Positions 45,576 to 57,432 of a stretch of 64,000 nt of DNA are shown in pieces (within the stretch, counting starts at the first letter, position 1; every line of letters starts with the position of its first letter). Below the pieces are notes generated by a model. That model saw only the letters and a program-made list of their open reading frames with translations. It had not been told where the DNA came from and made no database searches. The DNA comes from Amaranthus tricolor (taxonomy: Eukaryota; Streptophyta; Magnoliopsida; Caryophyllales; Amaranthaceae). The DNA lies in the NCBI RefSeq assembly GCF_026212465.1, contig NC_080053.1, forward strand, positions 14,635,999 through 14,699,998, read 5' to 3'. A program made the position numbers and the translations under genes.

Positions 45576-46903
45576 TGTTGGAACTCTTGAGTTTTGATGA
45601 TGACTACACTGTATTCAAACAAATATGTTTTTTTAGAGATTATGTGCAGGTCGATATCCGATCCTGATTATGATCGTTGATAGTACCTATGGCTTGGTTC
45701 ATGGAAATGTACGTGTCAAAAGGATTCAAGAGATGTTAGAAGAGTATATCGTTTGGGATGTAAAATGGAGACAGGAGGTCTACTGTTTCCAAGTTGGATG
45801 TTCTAGCTAAACTGAAATTCAGAGACAGCGCACAGTTTCTAACTTGAGTCAGCCTACGTTAACTAAAAATTTTGATTACTATTTAATTATTATTTTTAGT
45901 TAATGTATTAAATAAAGTTAATTTGTTGCAATTATAATTTATTAAAGTTAATTGGGAAAAGGTTTTCCAAAATGATTTTTCGTATTTACTTAGCATTATT
46001 TTAGGATCTATATTTAGTAAATATTGGATTTGCTAAATATAGGAACAACTGCTGTTGAAAAAGTCCTAGCTATTATTATTTTAGAACCGATTTTTATATT
46101 AGAAAATAGGTTATCGTTCCTATAATTAGTTAGCATGTAACCATTCCTATTTTTAGTAAGTCTAACCGTTTCTATAAATAGCATAAAAGTTCCAACAGTT
46201 ATTACTGGAACAGGAACTGCTGTTGAAGAAACTGCTACTTAAAGGGAACAGAACCTATTATTAGTAAATGGGAACAACGGTTATTGTTGTTTTAACCATA
46301 TGCTTGATTTAATAAAGTCTTGTGGAAATAACCGTCTATTTGATTAATCCACATTACTCCCATGATCTTTTTGATAAAGGAATAATAGATTGGATTATTC
46401 CATTTTCTAAGAGATTTTATTTTTTATAAATAGCGAGTGAATTCGGCTGTTCCTAAGTATCTAACGTATGAACTTTGTCATTTTCATGCGATTATTTTTG
46501 GAAATCCACAAGAAATATTTTGTTTTGAAAATTGCCAATTAAATCATAATATATTCTTGAGCAACTTATTGATTTTATTTTTAGAGCATTTTATTTTTGT
46601 AAGGGTTTTTGAGAATACGTGCAATTATACTCGGGTGAGTCTAAGGGGGAATTTGATAGCTTTGAGTGAAGCTAGTGTGGAGTTTAGCTTTCAGTGAAGC
46701 TCAGTTTGTTGCTTTGAGTAAAGCAATTTGAGAGAGAAGAGTTGGCCTAGTTGATTCGCTTCGAGTGAAGTAAGGTGTTTATTGTAATTGTAACTAATTG
46801 CCTTAAACATAGTGGAGTATTTAGAAATCCCGAGGGGTCATGGTTTTTCCTTCTGTTTAGGCCCTGAAGGTTTCCACGTAAAAATCGTTTGTCTCTTTTA
46901 TTA
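45576..46903 (+). mobile_element. Shared LTR between copia internals A and B, 3' end missing
   Basis: Matches 33369-34696 closely, including the TATA box (46425-46433), and stops at CTTTTATTA. There it joins directly to gag text of internal B. The last about 135 bases of the LTR and the primer binding site are absent. Confidence 0.9.
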
Positions 46904-47160
46904 CTCCCAAATGGATTCAAGATGCCAAAAGTAAAAATTCAAAAGACCTAAATTATTTTAAGATTAACAAGAAGAAAAAGGCTTACGTTGATCTCCTTAG
47001 TGACAGAATCTGTTCCTTCTGTGGAGGAACCGGTCATCTGAAGGACCAGTGCACCAAAAGGGAACAGTACACTGTCTCCAACAGAAATTATGTCGATAGC
47101 ATTCTGATCAAGAAAAATGATTCATGCAAAATCGACAAGGAACCCAAGAAAGTCTAGGTT
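46904..47160 (+). pseudogene. gag: Copia element B, gag remnant
   Basis: Only the end of gag remains: WIQDAKSKNSK and one knuckle CSFCGGTGHLKDQC, ending in KV and a TAG where copy A has TGG. The part equal to copy A 34697-36435 is deleted. Confidence 0.85.
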
Positions 47161-47194
47161 CCTGTAACTAACTATTAATTTCTTTCAGGTCCAA

Positions 47195-48942
47195 GTGAGG
47201 GGGAACAGCTCATGGTATCTCGACAGTGGGTGTTCCAAGCACATGACGGGTGACAAATCCAAATTTCTCTCACTTGAAGCCTATGACGGGGGAACAGTAA
47301 CCTTCGGTGACAATATGAAGGGTGAGATTATCGCCAAAGGAAAAGTTGGAAGGTCATGTTCTCATGCTATCGATAATGTATTTTTAGTCGAGAATTTGAA
47401 ACATAACTTACTTAGCATTTCTCAATTTTGCGATAAAGGTAACTCTGTGAACTTAACTTCTGAAAAGTGCATTATTTCTAAGAATGACACAGGAGACATC
47501 GTTCTTGAGGGAATCAGAAAAGGGAACACTTATGTAGTGCACCCTAACACTGTTCCCAAAACCAGTCTAAGCGTTATAGAAGACGACCCACTTCTTTGGC
47601 ATAAGCGTCTAGGTCACGCCAGTTATACATTGATTAATACATTAAGATCTAAAGACCTAGTTAGAGGATTACCAGCTATAAAATTCCTTAAGGATGAAAT
47701 TTGTGATCCTTATGCCAAAGTAAAACAAGTGAGGTCATCTTTTAAAACAAAAAACTTTGTGACCACCACTAAACCACTTGAATTATTACATATGGATCTA
47801 TGTGGACCTATGAGAACACAAAGCCGTAGTGGCAAAAGATATGTGTTTGTTATTGTTGATGATTACAGTAGATTTACTTGGATTTTATTTTTAGTTAGTA
47901 AAGATGAAGCTTTTAATGAGTTTGTTTCTCTTTCTAACAAAATACAAAAATCTACCAATAATCAAATTATTCACATAAGGTCAGATTATTGTAGAGAATT
48001 CGAAAATTAGAGTTTCATGAATTATTGCAATGAACATGGATTAAGTCATAATTTTTCGGCACCAAGAACACCACAACAAAATGGTGTAGTAGAAAGGAAA
48101 AATAGAACTTTAGAGGAAATGGCTAGAACCATGTTAATTGCTAGTGGTCTACCTAGAAATTTTTGGGCCGAGGCTGTTAATACTGCATGTTATATTTTGA
48201 ATCGAGTATTAATAAGACCAATCACTTCAAAGACACCCTATGAATTGCTTAAAGGTGTTAAACCAAATATTTCCTATTTTCGTGTGTTTGGATGCAAATG
48301 TTTTGTTCATGTGAATGGAAAACGAAATATAGGGAAGTTTGATGAAAAAAGTGATGAAGCAGTATTTCTTGGCTACTCATCACATAGTAAGGCTTACAGA
48401 GTTTATAACAAAAGAACAATGAGCGTGGAAGAATCCGTTCACATAATTTTTGATGAAACTAACTTTTTGTCAAGTGAACATGATACAAATAATTTTAAGA
48501 TAGGTCTTGCAAATCTAGAGAATGATGAAGAAAAAATGAAAATGCAAGATCAAGGAACAGCAGGTGAACAGCTGATCCCAGAAGAGGCAGAAAGCAACGA
48601 TGTTGATCAGGAACAGCCAGTACTTCATAACCAACCGACTGTTCCCAATCCAGTTGTTCCCACAGAAGAGCAAGCTAATCCAGTTGCTGAACAGAATGAC
48701 GATCAAGTTGATGAACTAGAAATTACTACTGTTCCCACAAGAGAATTTGTGCCCAAACCTTGGAAATATCAAAGTTATCATCCTCTTGATTTGATTACAA
48801 GTGATTTGAATGAAGGAACACAAACTAGATCTCAAATGAGAAACTTTTGTGCACACTTTGCGTTCCTATCATCACTCGAGCCCAAGAATCCTGAAGAAGC
48901 TCTAAAGGATTCCGAATGGATCGTAGCCATGCAAGACGAATT
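47195..48942 (+). pseudogene. pol: Copia element B pol, part 1: protease and integrase
   Basis: Parallel to copy A from WYLDSGCSKHMTG on, without the T-run deletion that breaks copy A. Its own damage: a stop at 48008-48010, CDPYAKVK in place of CDPCAKGK (a lost zinc ligand), and RSDYCREF in place of RSDHGREF next to a catalytic Asp. The frame then stays open to the CACTA insertion at 48943. It lacks the LTR-like insertion of copy A. Confidence 0.9.
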
Positions 48943-49250
48943 CACTAGTGGAAAAAACCTCATTTGCTGCGGTTTTTTGGCCATTGATTGCTGCGGTTTT
49001 GGCCCCAAGCAATAGTGATAGCAGCAAATAGCCTATTTAATTGCTGCGGTTAAAAACCGCAGCAAAAAAGTGTATTATTTGCTGCAGTCAATGCCCAAAA
49101 CCGCAGCAAATAAGTGGTATTATTTGCTGCGGTCAATGCCCAAAACCGCAGCAAATAAGTGGTATTATTTGCTGCGGTCAGCACACATAACCGCAGCAAA
49201 TAATGGCACTTATTTGCTGCGGTTTTGGGTGCTGACCTCAGCAAATAGAT
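48943..49250. repeat. Left subterminal repeat region of the CACTA
   Basis: About a dozen TTTGCTGCGGT motifs in alternating orientation. One pair forms a perfect hairpin at 49041-49065 with 11-base arms and a 3-base loop. Alternation with spacers of about 15 bases gives a chain of potential hairpins. Confidence 0.9.
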
Positions 49251-49402
49251 ATTTTTTGTTTTGTTTTTTCGTTTTATTCTAATAATAATCCAATAATAAT
49301 GTAAAATAACAATGATTAATCCAATAATAATCCAATAATAATCACCAATAATCTCTTTGTAATAATAAACTCTCGCTCGTATATATAATATAATATTATG
49401 TA

Positions 49403-49662
<260 letters not shown>

Positions 49663-50029
49663 ACATACATTAAAGTATAAAAAATAATCTATACTAATTA
49701 CAATTTATCAAGGACAAATATTAGCAAGATACGCGGCAATCTTGTCTTTTAATTCGCGCATCTCTTCAATTCTCAAAGGGCGTGTTTCCCTCGGAATGTC
49801 GTTTAAAACCTATATATAATATAAAAATAAAAGATTAATATAGCAACATTAGATTTTACCAATAATATATTTAATTAAGAACGTAACAAATACTTACGGC
49901 ATCTATATTTTCGACTCCAAAGTCCTTCACGGATTTTATAATATCGTCCATATACTTCAGCGCGTAGTAGCCGCAGTCAACGGAAGGAGAAGGTTGTTGA
50001 AAGCACTAAGAGAAAATTGATGTTAGTGT

Positions 50030-51205
50030 CAAAAACGGTTAAAAACGCATAAAATCGCAACTTAACACGTAAATTCTAGAATATGACTATGATCTTCAGT
50101 TCTAACAACTTCTACACAATAATATATACCAAATAGTGTTGTGTGCCAAGTTTCGTGCATAACAAACCAAATTTGAGCTACTTTACGCGCGAAATTGACA
50201 AAAACGCTTATAAACCTTAAAATCGCAACTTAACACCTAATTTCTAGCATATGACTATTATTTTCAATTCTAACCATTTCAACACAATAATATATGCCAA
50301 ATAGTGTTGTGTTCCAAGTTTCGTGCATAACAAACCATGTTTGACCTACTTTACGCGCGAAATTGACACAGCAGCAAACTAGTGACCAGACCACCTTGCA
50401 CGACACGTGGAGACCAAACCTATGCATCCAGGACCTAGGCTAAAGTGGAAATGGAATCTTGGTACTTGGATCTAGCTATCAAGGTCCTAAAACCATTCTA
50501 ACAATCCCCGTGGACTCCTAGAAGCTGAGCTGAAGGAGGGTTGCTCGACAGTTTGCCAGATCAGAATTGTTTACGCACAACATTAATCCTTGCATAACCA
50601 AGGCCTTAATCAACCCCGGTTTCGCATCAAAACCAAGTTTGAGCTACTTTACGCGCGAAATTGACAAAAACGTTTAAAAACCCTTAAAATCACAACTTAA
50701 CTTCTAATTTCTAGCATATGACTATTATTTTCAATTCTAACCATTTCAACACAATAATATATGCCAAATAGCGTTGTGTGCCAAGTTTCGTGCATAACAA
50801 ACCATGTTTGACCTACTTTACGCGCGAAATTGACAAAAACGCTTAAAAACCCTTAAAATCGCAACTTAACACCTAATTTCTAGTATATGACTATTATTTT
50901 CAATTCTAACCATTTCAACACAATAATATATGCCAAATAGTGTTGTGTGCCAAGTTTCGTGCATAACAAACCAAATTTGACCTACTTTACGCGCGTAATT
51001 GACAAAAACGCTTAAAAACCCTTAAAATCACAACTTAACTTCTAATTTCTAGCATATGACTATTATTTTCAATTCTAACCATTTCAACACAATAATATAT
51101 GCCAAATAGTGTTGTGTGCCAAGTTTCGTGCATAACAAACCATGTTTGACCTACTTTACGCGTGAAATTGACAAAAACGCTTAAAAACGCATAAAATCGA
51201 ATTTG
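50030..51205. repeat. Tandem repeat of about 170 bp inside a TnpA intron
   Basis: Units open with GACAAAAACGCTTAAAAACCC and contain ACACAATAATATATGCCAAA and GTGCCAAGTTTCGTGCATAA. Copies start near 50030, 50199, 50660, 50830, 51000 and (partial) 51170. The regular 170-bp step is interrupted by an unrelated 290-bp stretch (50370-50659). A single decayed unit lies at about 58140-58245, upstream of the TnpA-like start. Confidence 0.9.
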
Positions 51206-53667
51206 TGTATCTTTATTGCTGTCCATTTTGGAAATGTGGCTCTGGATGTAGATCCCATTTGTCCACGCACTCTTTTCATTGCGCTGAAACGCATGGGAAA
51301 AGTAATACTATTTATATATATATATATATAACACTTAATTAAATCAAATTGGTAAAATAATTAATATTACGTACGCATTCAACAACGCTTTGAATTTTGT
51401 GTTGCGAGGTGGGCTTTGAGGTTTTCGTAATGAGTCGAAGACGTGCACAGTGTTCATTAAAGGACATATGACCAAAAGTATCCAATGCAAACTACAAACA
51501 CAAATTTAAAATCAACAAATTAGAGATTAGGTGACTTTAAAAATCAAAAGATAAGTTCAATTTCAAAAATAAAACTTACTCTTCCACATATGGAGCCAGA
51601 ATGAATGTATGTTTAGATGCAAGGGAATTAGTCAAAGCAGTCTCAATGTATGCTCTGACGTCATCTGGATCATTTCTACATTTACTACCCGAAATCGACT
51701 CCGGACAAAACCATCCAATTTTTATTGGAGGTTCGCAAGAATTTAGCTCCTCGTAAGCCACACTAAACTCACAAATAATAAAATTTTGTTAGTAATTCGG
51801 TTATTAAAATAATTAAACAACAATGCCTAACTTGTAAGATAATGAACATCACCTCATGTAGACATGGAAAAGAGCTACGTTCAGCATCTCTCCTCTCAAA
51901 AATTGCCCGATGTCACTAGGACTAATAATTACAAACGGGCTCTCTAAAAAGCAGTATTGCTTCTTCAGCAGGTTCAAAATGATTGGATCCTCCTCACTTA
52001 TGCGAGATGCACAATAATGCAGCCATTTGCAATCTTGAGAGAGATCTTTTAGCTCCTCATCAGTCAAAATTGGAGTGCTTGGCATCGACTTTGACCCAGT
52101 CGACACCTTTCTTGAGGAACCGACCTATGTCCAAGATCCCTTTGGAGTCTTTTGCTATTTCAATTTATACAATTAAATTAGTGTGAGCATGCAATTAAAA
52201 AAATAAAAATAAATAAGGTACAAATGATTCTTACCATGTTAGTGAATCGCACCCAAGCATATGGCCATGTGACGAAACTACCTAGGGCGTCTGATAGTTT
52301 CTCAAGGCTCCATGCTGGCATTGGAATTGGGAGTGAGAGATCTTCAAACCCCTTTACAATAGTCTCCACGGCCACACTGATGTGGCCACTTATAACAGGC
52401 ATTGAATGCACTGTTTGGCCCTCTTTATTTGGCTGGGCCACACCATATGCAACCTCAGTTAAGACGCCATCACTAGCAACACCTAACTGAGGCAGCAAAA
52501 GAGAACAAGGAGTCGCCTCCTGAAAATTGTGTCATTTAGTATAATAAGCATCATAATAAAATATTAATTTCGCGTTGCAATTTAAATTAATAAGTACTTA
52601 TATATTTAAAAACTATGTACCTGTAGCACTGGCTCCGGAGTTGGCTCCGGATTTTGAGCAACGAAATTTATGTTCTCCGGTGTGGGGTTTTCCCCTTCAG
52701 GGGTATTAGTAATGAGCTGGGGTGCTACGGGGGTAATGGGCTCGGGTGTTGGCTCGACCAAAGCGTTAGGATCCCCATGTTGACTTTCCTGATCCTCGAC
52801 AATCAGGTTTGCCAAGTCCACAATAGGTGCTCCCATCTTCTTCAACATGGCGGCCAGCTTGGCGAGAACGTCCTTCGTAATCTCCGCTCGGAGGGTTGCT
52901 GCTTCTTCCCGCAGTGCCGTTCGGGAATGAGTAGCAACACACTCTTTGCCGAATGCCTTTTGTAACCCCACGCGGACGCCTCCTTTTCCGACTACCCGCC
53001 CACTGTGGTCTTTCCCTAAGACCATATGCAATGCGTCAACATTGCCTATTGGGGTGAACTCCCCCGTAGCTTCTTTTTCCTTCCAGCCCATCTGTTCAAA
53101 TAAAAAGTGATATATATAGCAATTAGTATAAGTACATCAAAGCCAAAGAATACAAAACAAATGAAGAATATACTTAATAATTTCAAAACTCACCACAGCA
53201 TCAACAACCTTCTTCGTTCCGGGATCATTAATGGTAAATTTACCACTTGCATCTCGGGAATGAAGCCCGCAATACCAATCACGCACCCGATCTCCAGCAA
53301 GAGTATTCACGGATGCGGAGGTAGTCGTAGATGAGGGCGTGGATGAACTTTGATTGGGGTATAAACCCGCATCCACCCACTCTTTTCGGTCCTCATCGTA
53401 CGTTTTCTGGCCTAAGCGATGGTAAAACTTCCTTTTGCTTGCAGAATCAGAAGCTTTACCACGCTTTTCCTAATTAATCAATAGAAATCGAATGTCATGT
53501 ATTAGTTTAATGACTGAATCAAAAGAAGTAAATTCAAATTGGTAAACTATAATATAATATGAAATACTTACAACTTCTATGGGAGTTGTTCTTTTGGCAA
53601 CAAAGGCCTCCCAATCCCTCTTCGATATGTGACCCCATATTTCGCAGGGCATCTTCGAAGGTGCTTG

Positions 53668-53675
53668 CTCTCCAC
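53668..53675. repeat. Target site duplication of the hAT, left copy
   Basis: CTCTCCAC, identical to 57425-57432. Confidence 0.93.
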
Positions 53676-53689
53676 TAGGCATGGCCACG

Positions 53690-53850
53690 GTCCAAGTTGG
53701 TCCGGTTCCGTTCCGGTTCCATCCGGTTCCGGTTCCATTTGGAACCTGTCGCGAACGGTTCCGGTTCCGGGCGGTTCCAAACGGTTCCTTGGCGGTTCAT
53801 GAGGCGGTTCCGGCGGTTCCAACTCACGGGACGGGCGGGTCGGACCATCG
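53690..53850. repeat. Left GGTTCCGG subterminal repeat region of the hAT
   Basis: Dense CCGGTTCC/GGCGGTTC copies, GC-rich against AT-rich surroundings; typical of hAT transposase binding regions. Confidence 0.85.
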
Positions 53851-54210
53851 GTTCCATTTTAATTTTTTCTTTAAATTTTGTATAATAAAAAAATACTATA
53901 ATATCGCGGACGTACCTTTGATGATTACTTGATTATTAGCGAAATTCATTGCATGTCAAGTTGTCATTGTTATTGAAATATTTACTAAAAAGAATGGAAA
54001 AAAATAAATTAATAAGAAACGAATCAATGATAATGTCGATAAAGATGATTAATAAAAAAAGAGGGAGAAAATGGACTTGAACCTAGTACCCAAATGAATA
54101 CTAAGCTGCCTACGTATCCCGAAGGAATCAAAGCCCACGTAGTTCTTTGTCATACCTTTTATTTATAGTTGTTGAGTGTTGATTCATCGTTGTCGCTTGT
54201 CGGATTGATC

Positions 54211-56825
54211 CTATTCGTCTTCGTCATCATCATGTGGTTGATTAGATGGTTCCGCTGACTCTCCTCCTGACGATGATGAAGTTGTATCCATCATCATCCA
54301 TGGATCATCATCGTCGTCTTGATCATCATCGTTCCTTAGTCCTTGTGTTCGAATCTCAGCTTGATCCCAATCTTTCTTGCAAACACATATTTGAATACTA
54401 TGTGGAGCAAGACGAGATCGCTTTTCATCCAAAACTCTTCTACCTGCACTAAAAGCAGACTCCGACGCAATAGTTGACGCGGGAATTGCAAGGACATCCT
54501 TTGCAATTCTCGATAAAATGGGAAATTTAACAGATTTTTCTTTCCACCACTCCAAAATATTATAGACACTTGGGTCTATTTCAAAGTGGTGTTTAAGATA
54601 ACTATCTAGTTCTAAATATGTGGTCGAGGAAGAAGAAGATCCTACAAAACTATCATCTTGAGTCATTATGTTAGCTTTTACTGAATTATAGAAAGTGGGA
54701 CGAGCCGAAACGCTAGCACGCCTAGACATATCGCGTTTCGAGTTATATACACTAGCGTAAAAATCATACAGTTCAGCTAAATATTTTTTACATGTTCCTA
54801 CATAATATTGTACATCAGAAGACGGGCGATCTAACGATTGATAATAAAATCCTATTACTTTAGTTATGACCTCAGTTTTAAAACGTGGGTCCAAAATGGT
54901 TGCGATTCCATAAATATAAGGAAAATCGGTAAAATATGATTTCCATTTTTCCATCATATCTGCAAGAATCAGCCTTAATTGTGGGTTAGTATCTTCATGT
55001 GTATGTTTAAGTAGATGATAAAAAATAGTAATACATTCACTTATTACTAAGTGAACGTTCGGTTCATAAACATAAGAAAAAATCTTAGTCGCGTGGTCAT
55101 ACGCTTCTAATATGTTATGTACACCTATTGCTAATTCCCAAGTTTCATCAGCTATGAAACTATCTGTATACTCACTATATATTTGTGTTATTACTGGGCG
55201 ATAAGCAATCGCCTTTCTTAATAAATCGTTGGTTGAGCCCCAACGTGTAGGAGTATCTAATGACCAATACACTTTTTTAAGTTGGTATTGGTCACATAAT
55301 TGTTTATATCTTCTTTTTATCTTTCCGATCCTAAGCCATTTCACTATATCCCTAATTGGTTCTAATAATTCACTTAATTGTTTTATGCCTACTTGACAAG
55401 ATAAGTTAACTATATGCGCACAACAACGTATGTGTAATAAGCTACCCCCAAGGATTAAACTAAAGGCAGGTTCGTTAAACAAAAGTTCTATACATTTAAT
55501 GTTTGCGGTTGCATTATCAGTTGAACAACAAAATATTTTATCTAATAAGTTCCATTCTCTACATATCTCTACTAATCTATATTTTATGTTTTCACCGGTA
55601 TGTCTTTCTGGCATTGTCTCAAAAGCAATTATTCTTTTTTGAATAATCCAATTTCGATCTATCCAGTGTGCTGTTACACACATATAAGGTTCTAAATGTG
55701 GGGGAGCAGACCAAATGTCAGTTATTATGCTAACCCTACCATTAAACGATTTAAACATTTCAACTAATTCATAGCGCATTGATTCGTATAATTTAATTGT
55801 GCGTCTTTTAAGAGTGCTCCTAGGGATTGCTCTATATTGTGGTTGCAATTGTTGTCTAGTGAGACGCTCGTATGCCCTACTTTCACCGTGGTTAAAAGGC
55901 AATTCATCACAAATTACATACCTAGAAAATTCATCAATCATGTCATTACGATTATATCTAAAAGGCATACCTGTGTTGGGAATGTCCCATTGTGTCTGTC
56001 GGCTTCCACTTGTGGTCCCGCTGCCGCTTGCTGCATGAGTTTCTTTTGTGATTCCATGCTTCTTTGCCAAATGTTTGTTAAAAGATCCCGTTCCACCACC
56101 TAACACGTATTCACAAAACACAATAAATAAATGTTTATAAAATATGAATATATAATGTATGAATGTATTATGTATGTATAAAAAACTTTAAAAGTATTTA
56201 CCTCTGGTGAAACTGTATGAAACTAAGGGCTTTACTCCTTGACTTTCACAAATTTGACAAGTGCATAAGAAAATATCTGGATTCTCAGTTGGTTCTTTTG
56301 TGAAATACGACCACACATGTGAAACAGCTCTACCACTAGGAGGTGGCATTGCCGGAAAAGGTTGTCTTACTGGTTCATCTTCATCTAAATAAATAATTTA
56401 AAATTATAAAACTATAATTAAATAAATAAATAATTTAAAGTTTAATTAATTTGAAGAATAAAATTATAAAACTAACCGATAGTTTGGAAATTGACTCGTT
56501 TACCACGAGCTTGTCTTTGTTGTTGTTGTTCTCCTTGTTCTTCATGTGATCTTGTTGATGACTGTCGAGATATATGTATCCCAATTGGGGTCGTTGGTTC
56601 CTCTTCTTCATCAATTTGTATATCTCTTTCCACTTCTTCTGCATAATTATGTAACTCCGGGTCGTATCCTTCCGGATAATTATGTTCATAATTATAATTA
56701 CTAATGGAGGGTGTTGTTGATACCGACGGAGTAGAAGTGGCCTTTCTTTTGGAGGAACTGGAACCTCCTAATGATTTTGCCACTTTAGTAACTTTTTTTG
56801 TGGCTTTTTTCAAAAATGAAGACAT
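54211..56825 (-). CDS. hAT transposase (BED finger, RNase H-like core, hAT dimerisation domain)
   Basis: Cut-and-paste transposase. Exons 56825-56477, 56384-56202 and 56099-54211, with donors GTTAGT and GTAAAT, AG acceptors, phases consistent; 806 residues with no stop. A basic Ser/Lys N-terminus is followed by a BED zinc finger split by intron 2: SHVWSYFTK, then CQIC, and HLAKKH across the junction (C-x2-C, H-x4-H). The RNase H-like core has ITDIWSAP, CSTDNATAN and CCAHIVNL. The C-terminal dimerisation domain reads YNILEWWKEKSVKFPILS, then ASESAFSAGRRV and LDEKRSRL. An Asp/Ser-rich acidic tail ends it. All hallmark motifs are present. A chance downstream ORF start at 56121 is inside intron 2. 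Confidence 0.93.
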
Positions 56826-57069
56826 GATTGATAATATTGAAGTAATAATAGAAATATAGAATTAAGAAATAAATAATTAATTAATTATGTAACTAACTAA
56901 ATTAAGAAATAATTAGAAGACTAATTATGTAATTAAGAGAATAATTGCGTAATTAAAGAATTAAGTAGAGAGAGTAAGTAGAGAGAGTAGGAGAAGAGAT
57001 GAGTTGTGAATGAAAATGATTGAAAGTGATGAGTATATATAGAGTATATCCCAACGGCTATAAACGGTA

Positions 57070-57410
57070 ACAAACGGCTAGTTTTTTGGCGAATCGGTTC
57101 CATGGAACCGGTGGGCCGGTTCAACCGGACCGGTCCCGGTTCCGGTTTCACGGAACCGTTGAGCCGGTTCAACCGGACCGGTTCCGGTTCCAGAACCGGT
57201 TCCATGGAACCGTAGGACCGGTTCTCCCGGACCGGTTCCGGTTCCAAACCGCGGGTTTTTTTACCCGGTTCATGACGGTTTTTTCCGGCGGTTTCACGGT
57301 TCCGGCAATTTTTTTCCGGCGGTTTCGCGTTTCGGGGCGGTTTGGAACCTGTCGCAAACGGTTCCGGTTCCAAGCGGTTCGGGACCGGTTCGGTTCCGGG
57401 TAACCCGCCC
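57070..57410. repeat. Right GGTTCCGG subterminal repeat region of the hAT
   Basis: About 340 bases of ACCGGTTCCGG-type repeats in both orientations, longer than the left array. Open frames through it are repeat artefacts. Confidence 0.85.
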
Positions 57411-57424
57411 CGTGGCCATGCCTA

Positions 57425-57432
57425 CTCTCCAC
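57425..57432. repeat. Target site duplication of the hAT, right copy
   Basis: CTCTCCAC, identical to 53668-53675. Confidence 0.93.

Larger units (their letters stand above)
53676..57424 (-). mobile_element. Structurally complete hAT transposon nested in the CACTA
   Basis: 3749 bases with 15-base terminal repeats TAGGCATGGCCACGG at both ends and a perfect 8-bp duplication. Both subterminal regions (53690-53850 and 57070-57410) are packed with GGTTCCGGTTCC-type repeats. It encodes one uninterrupted three-exon transposase. It sits inside an exon of the CACTA TnpA-like gene, so it is younger than the CACTA. Confidence 0.96.

Noticed and set aside
55430..56103. Plus-strand ORFs of 70-88 codons
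   Set aside because: Antisense shadows of the hAT transposase.
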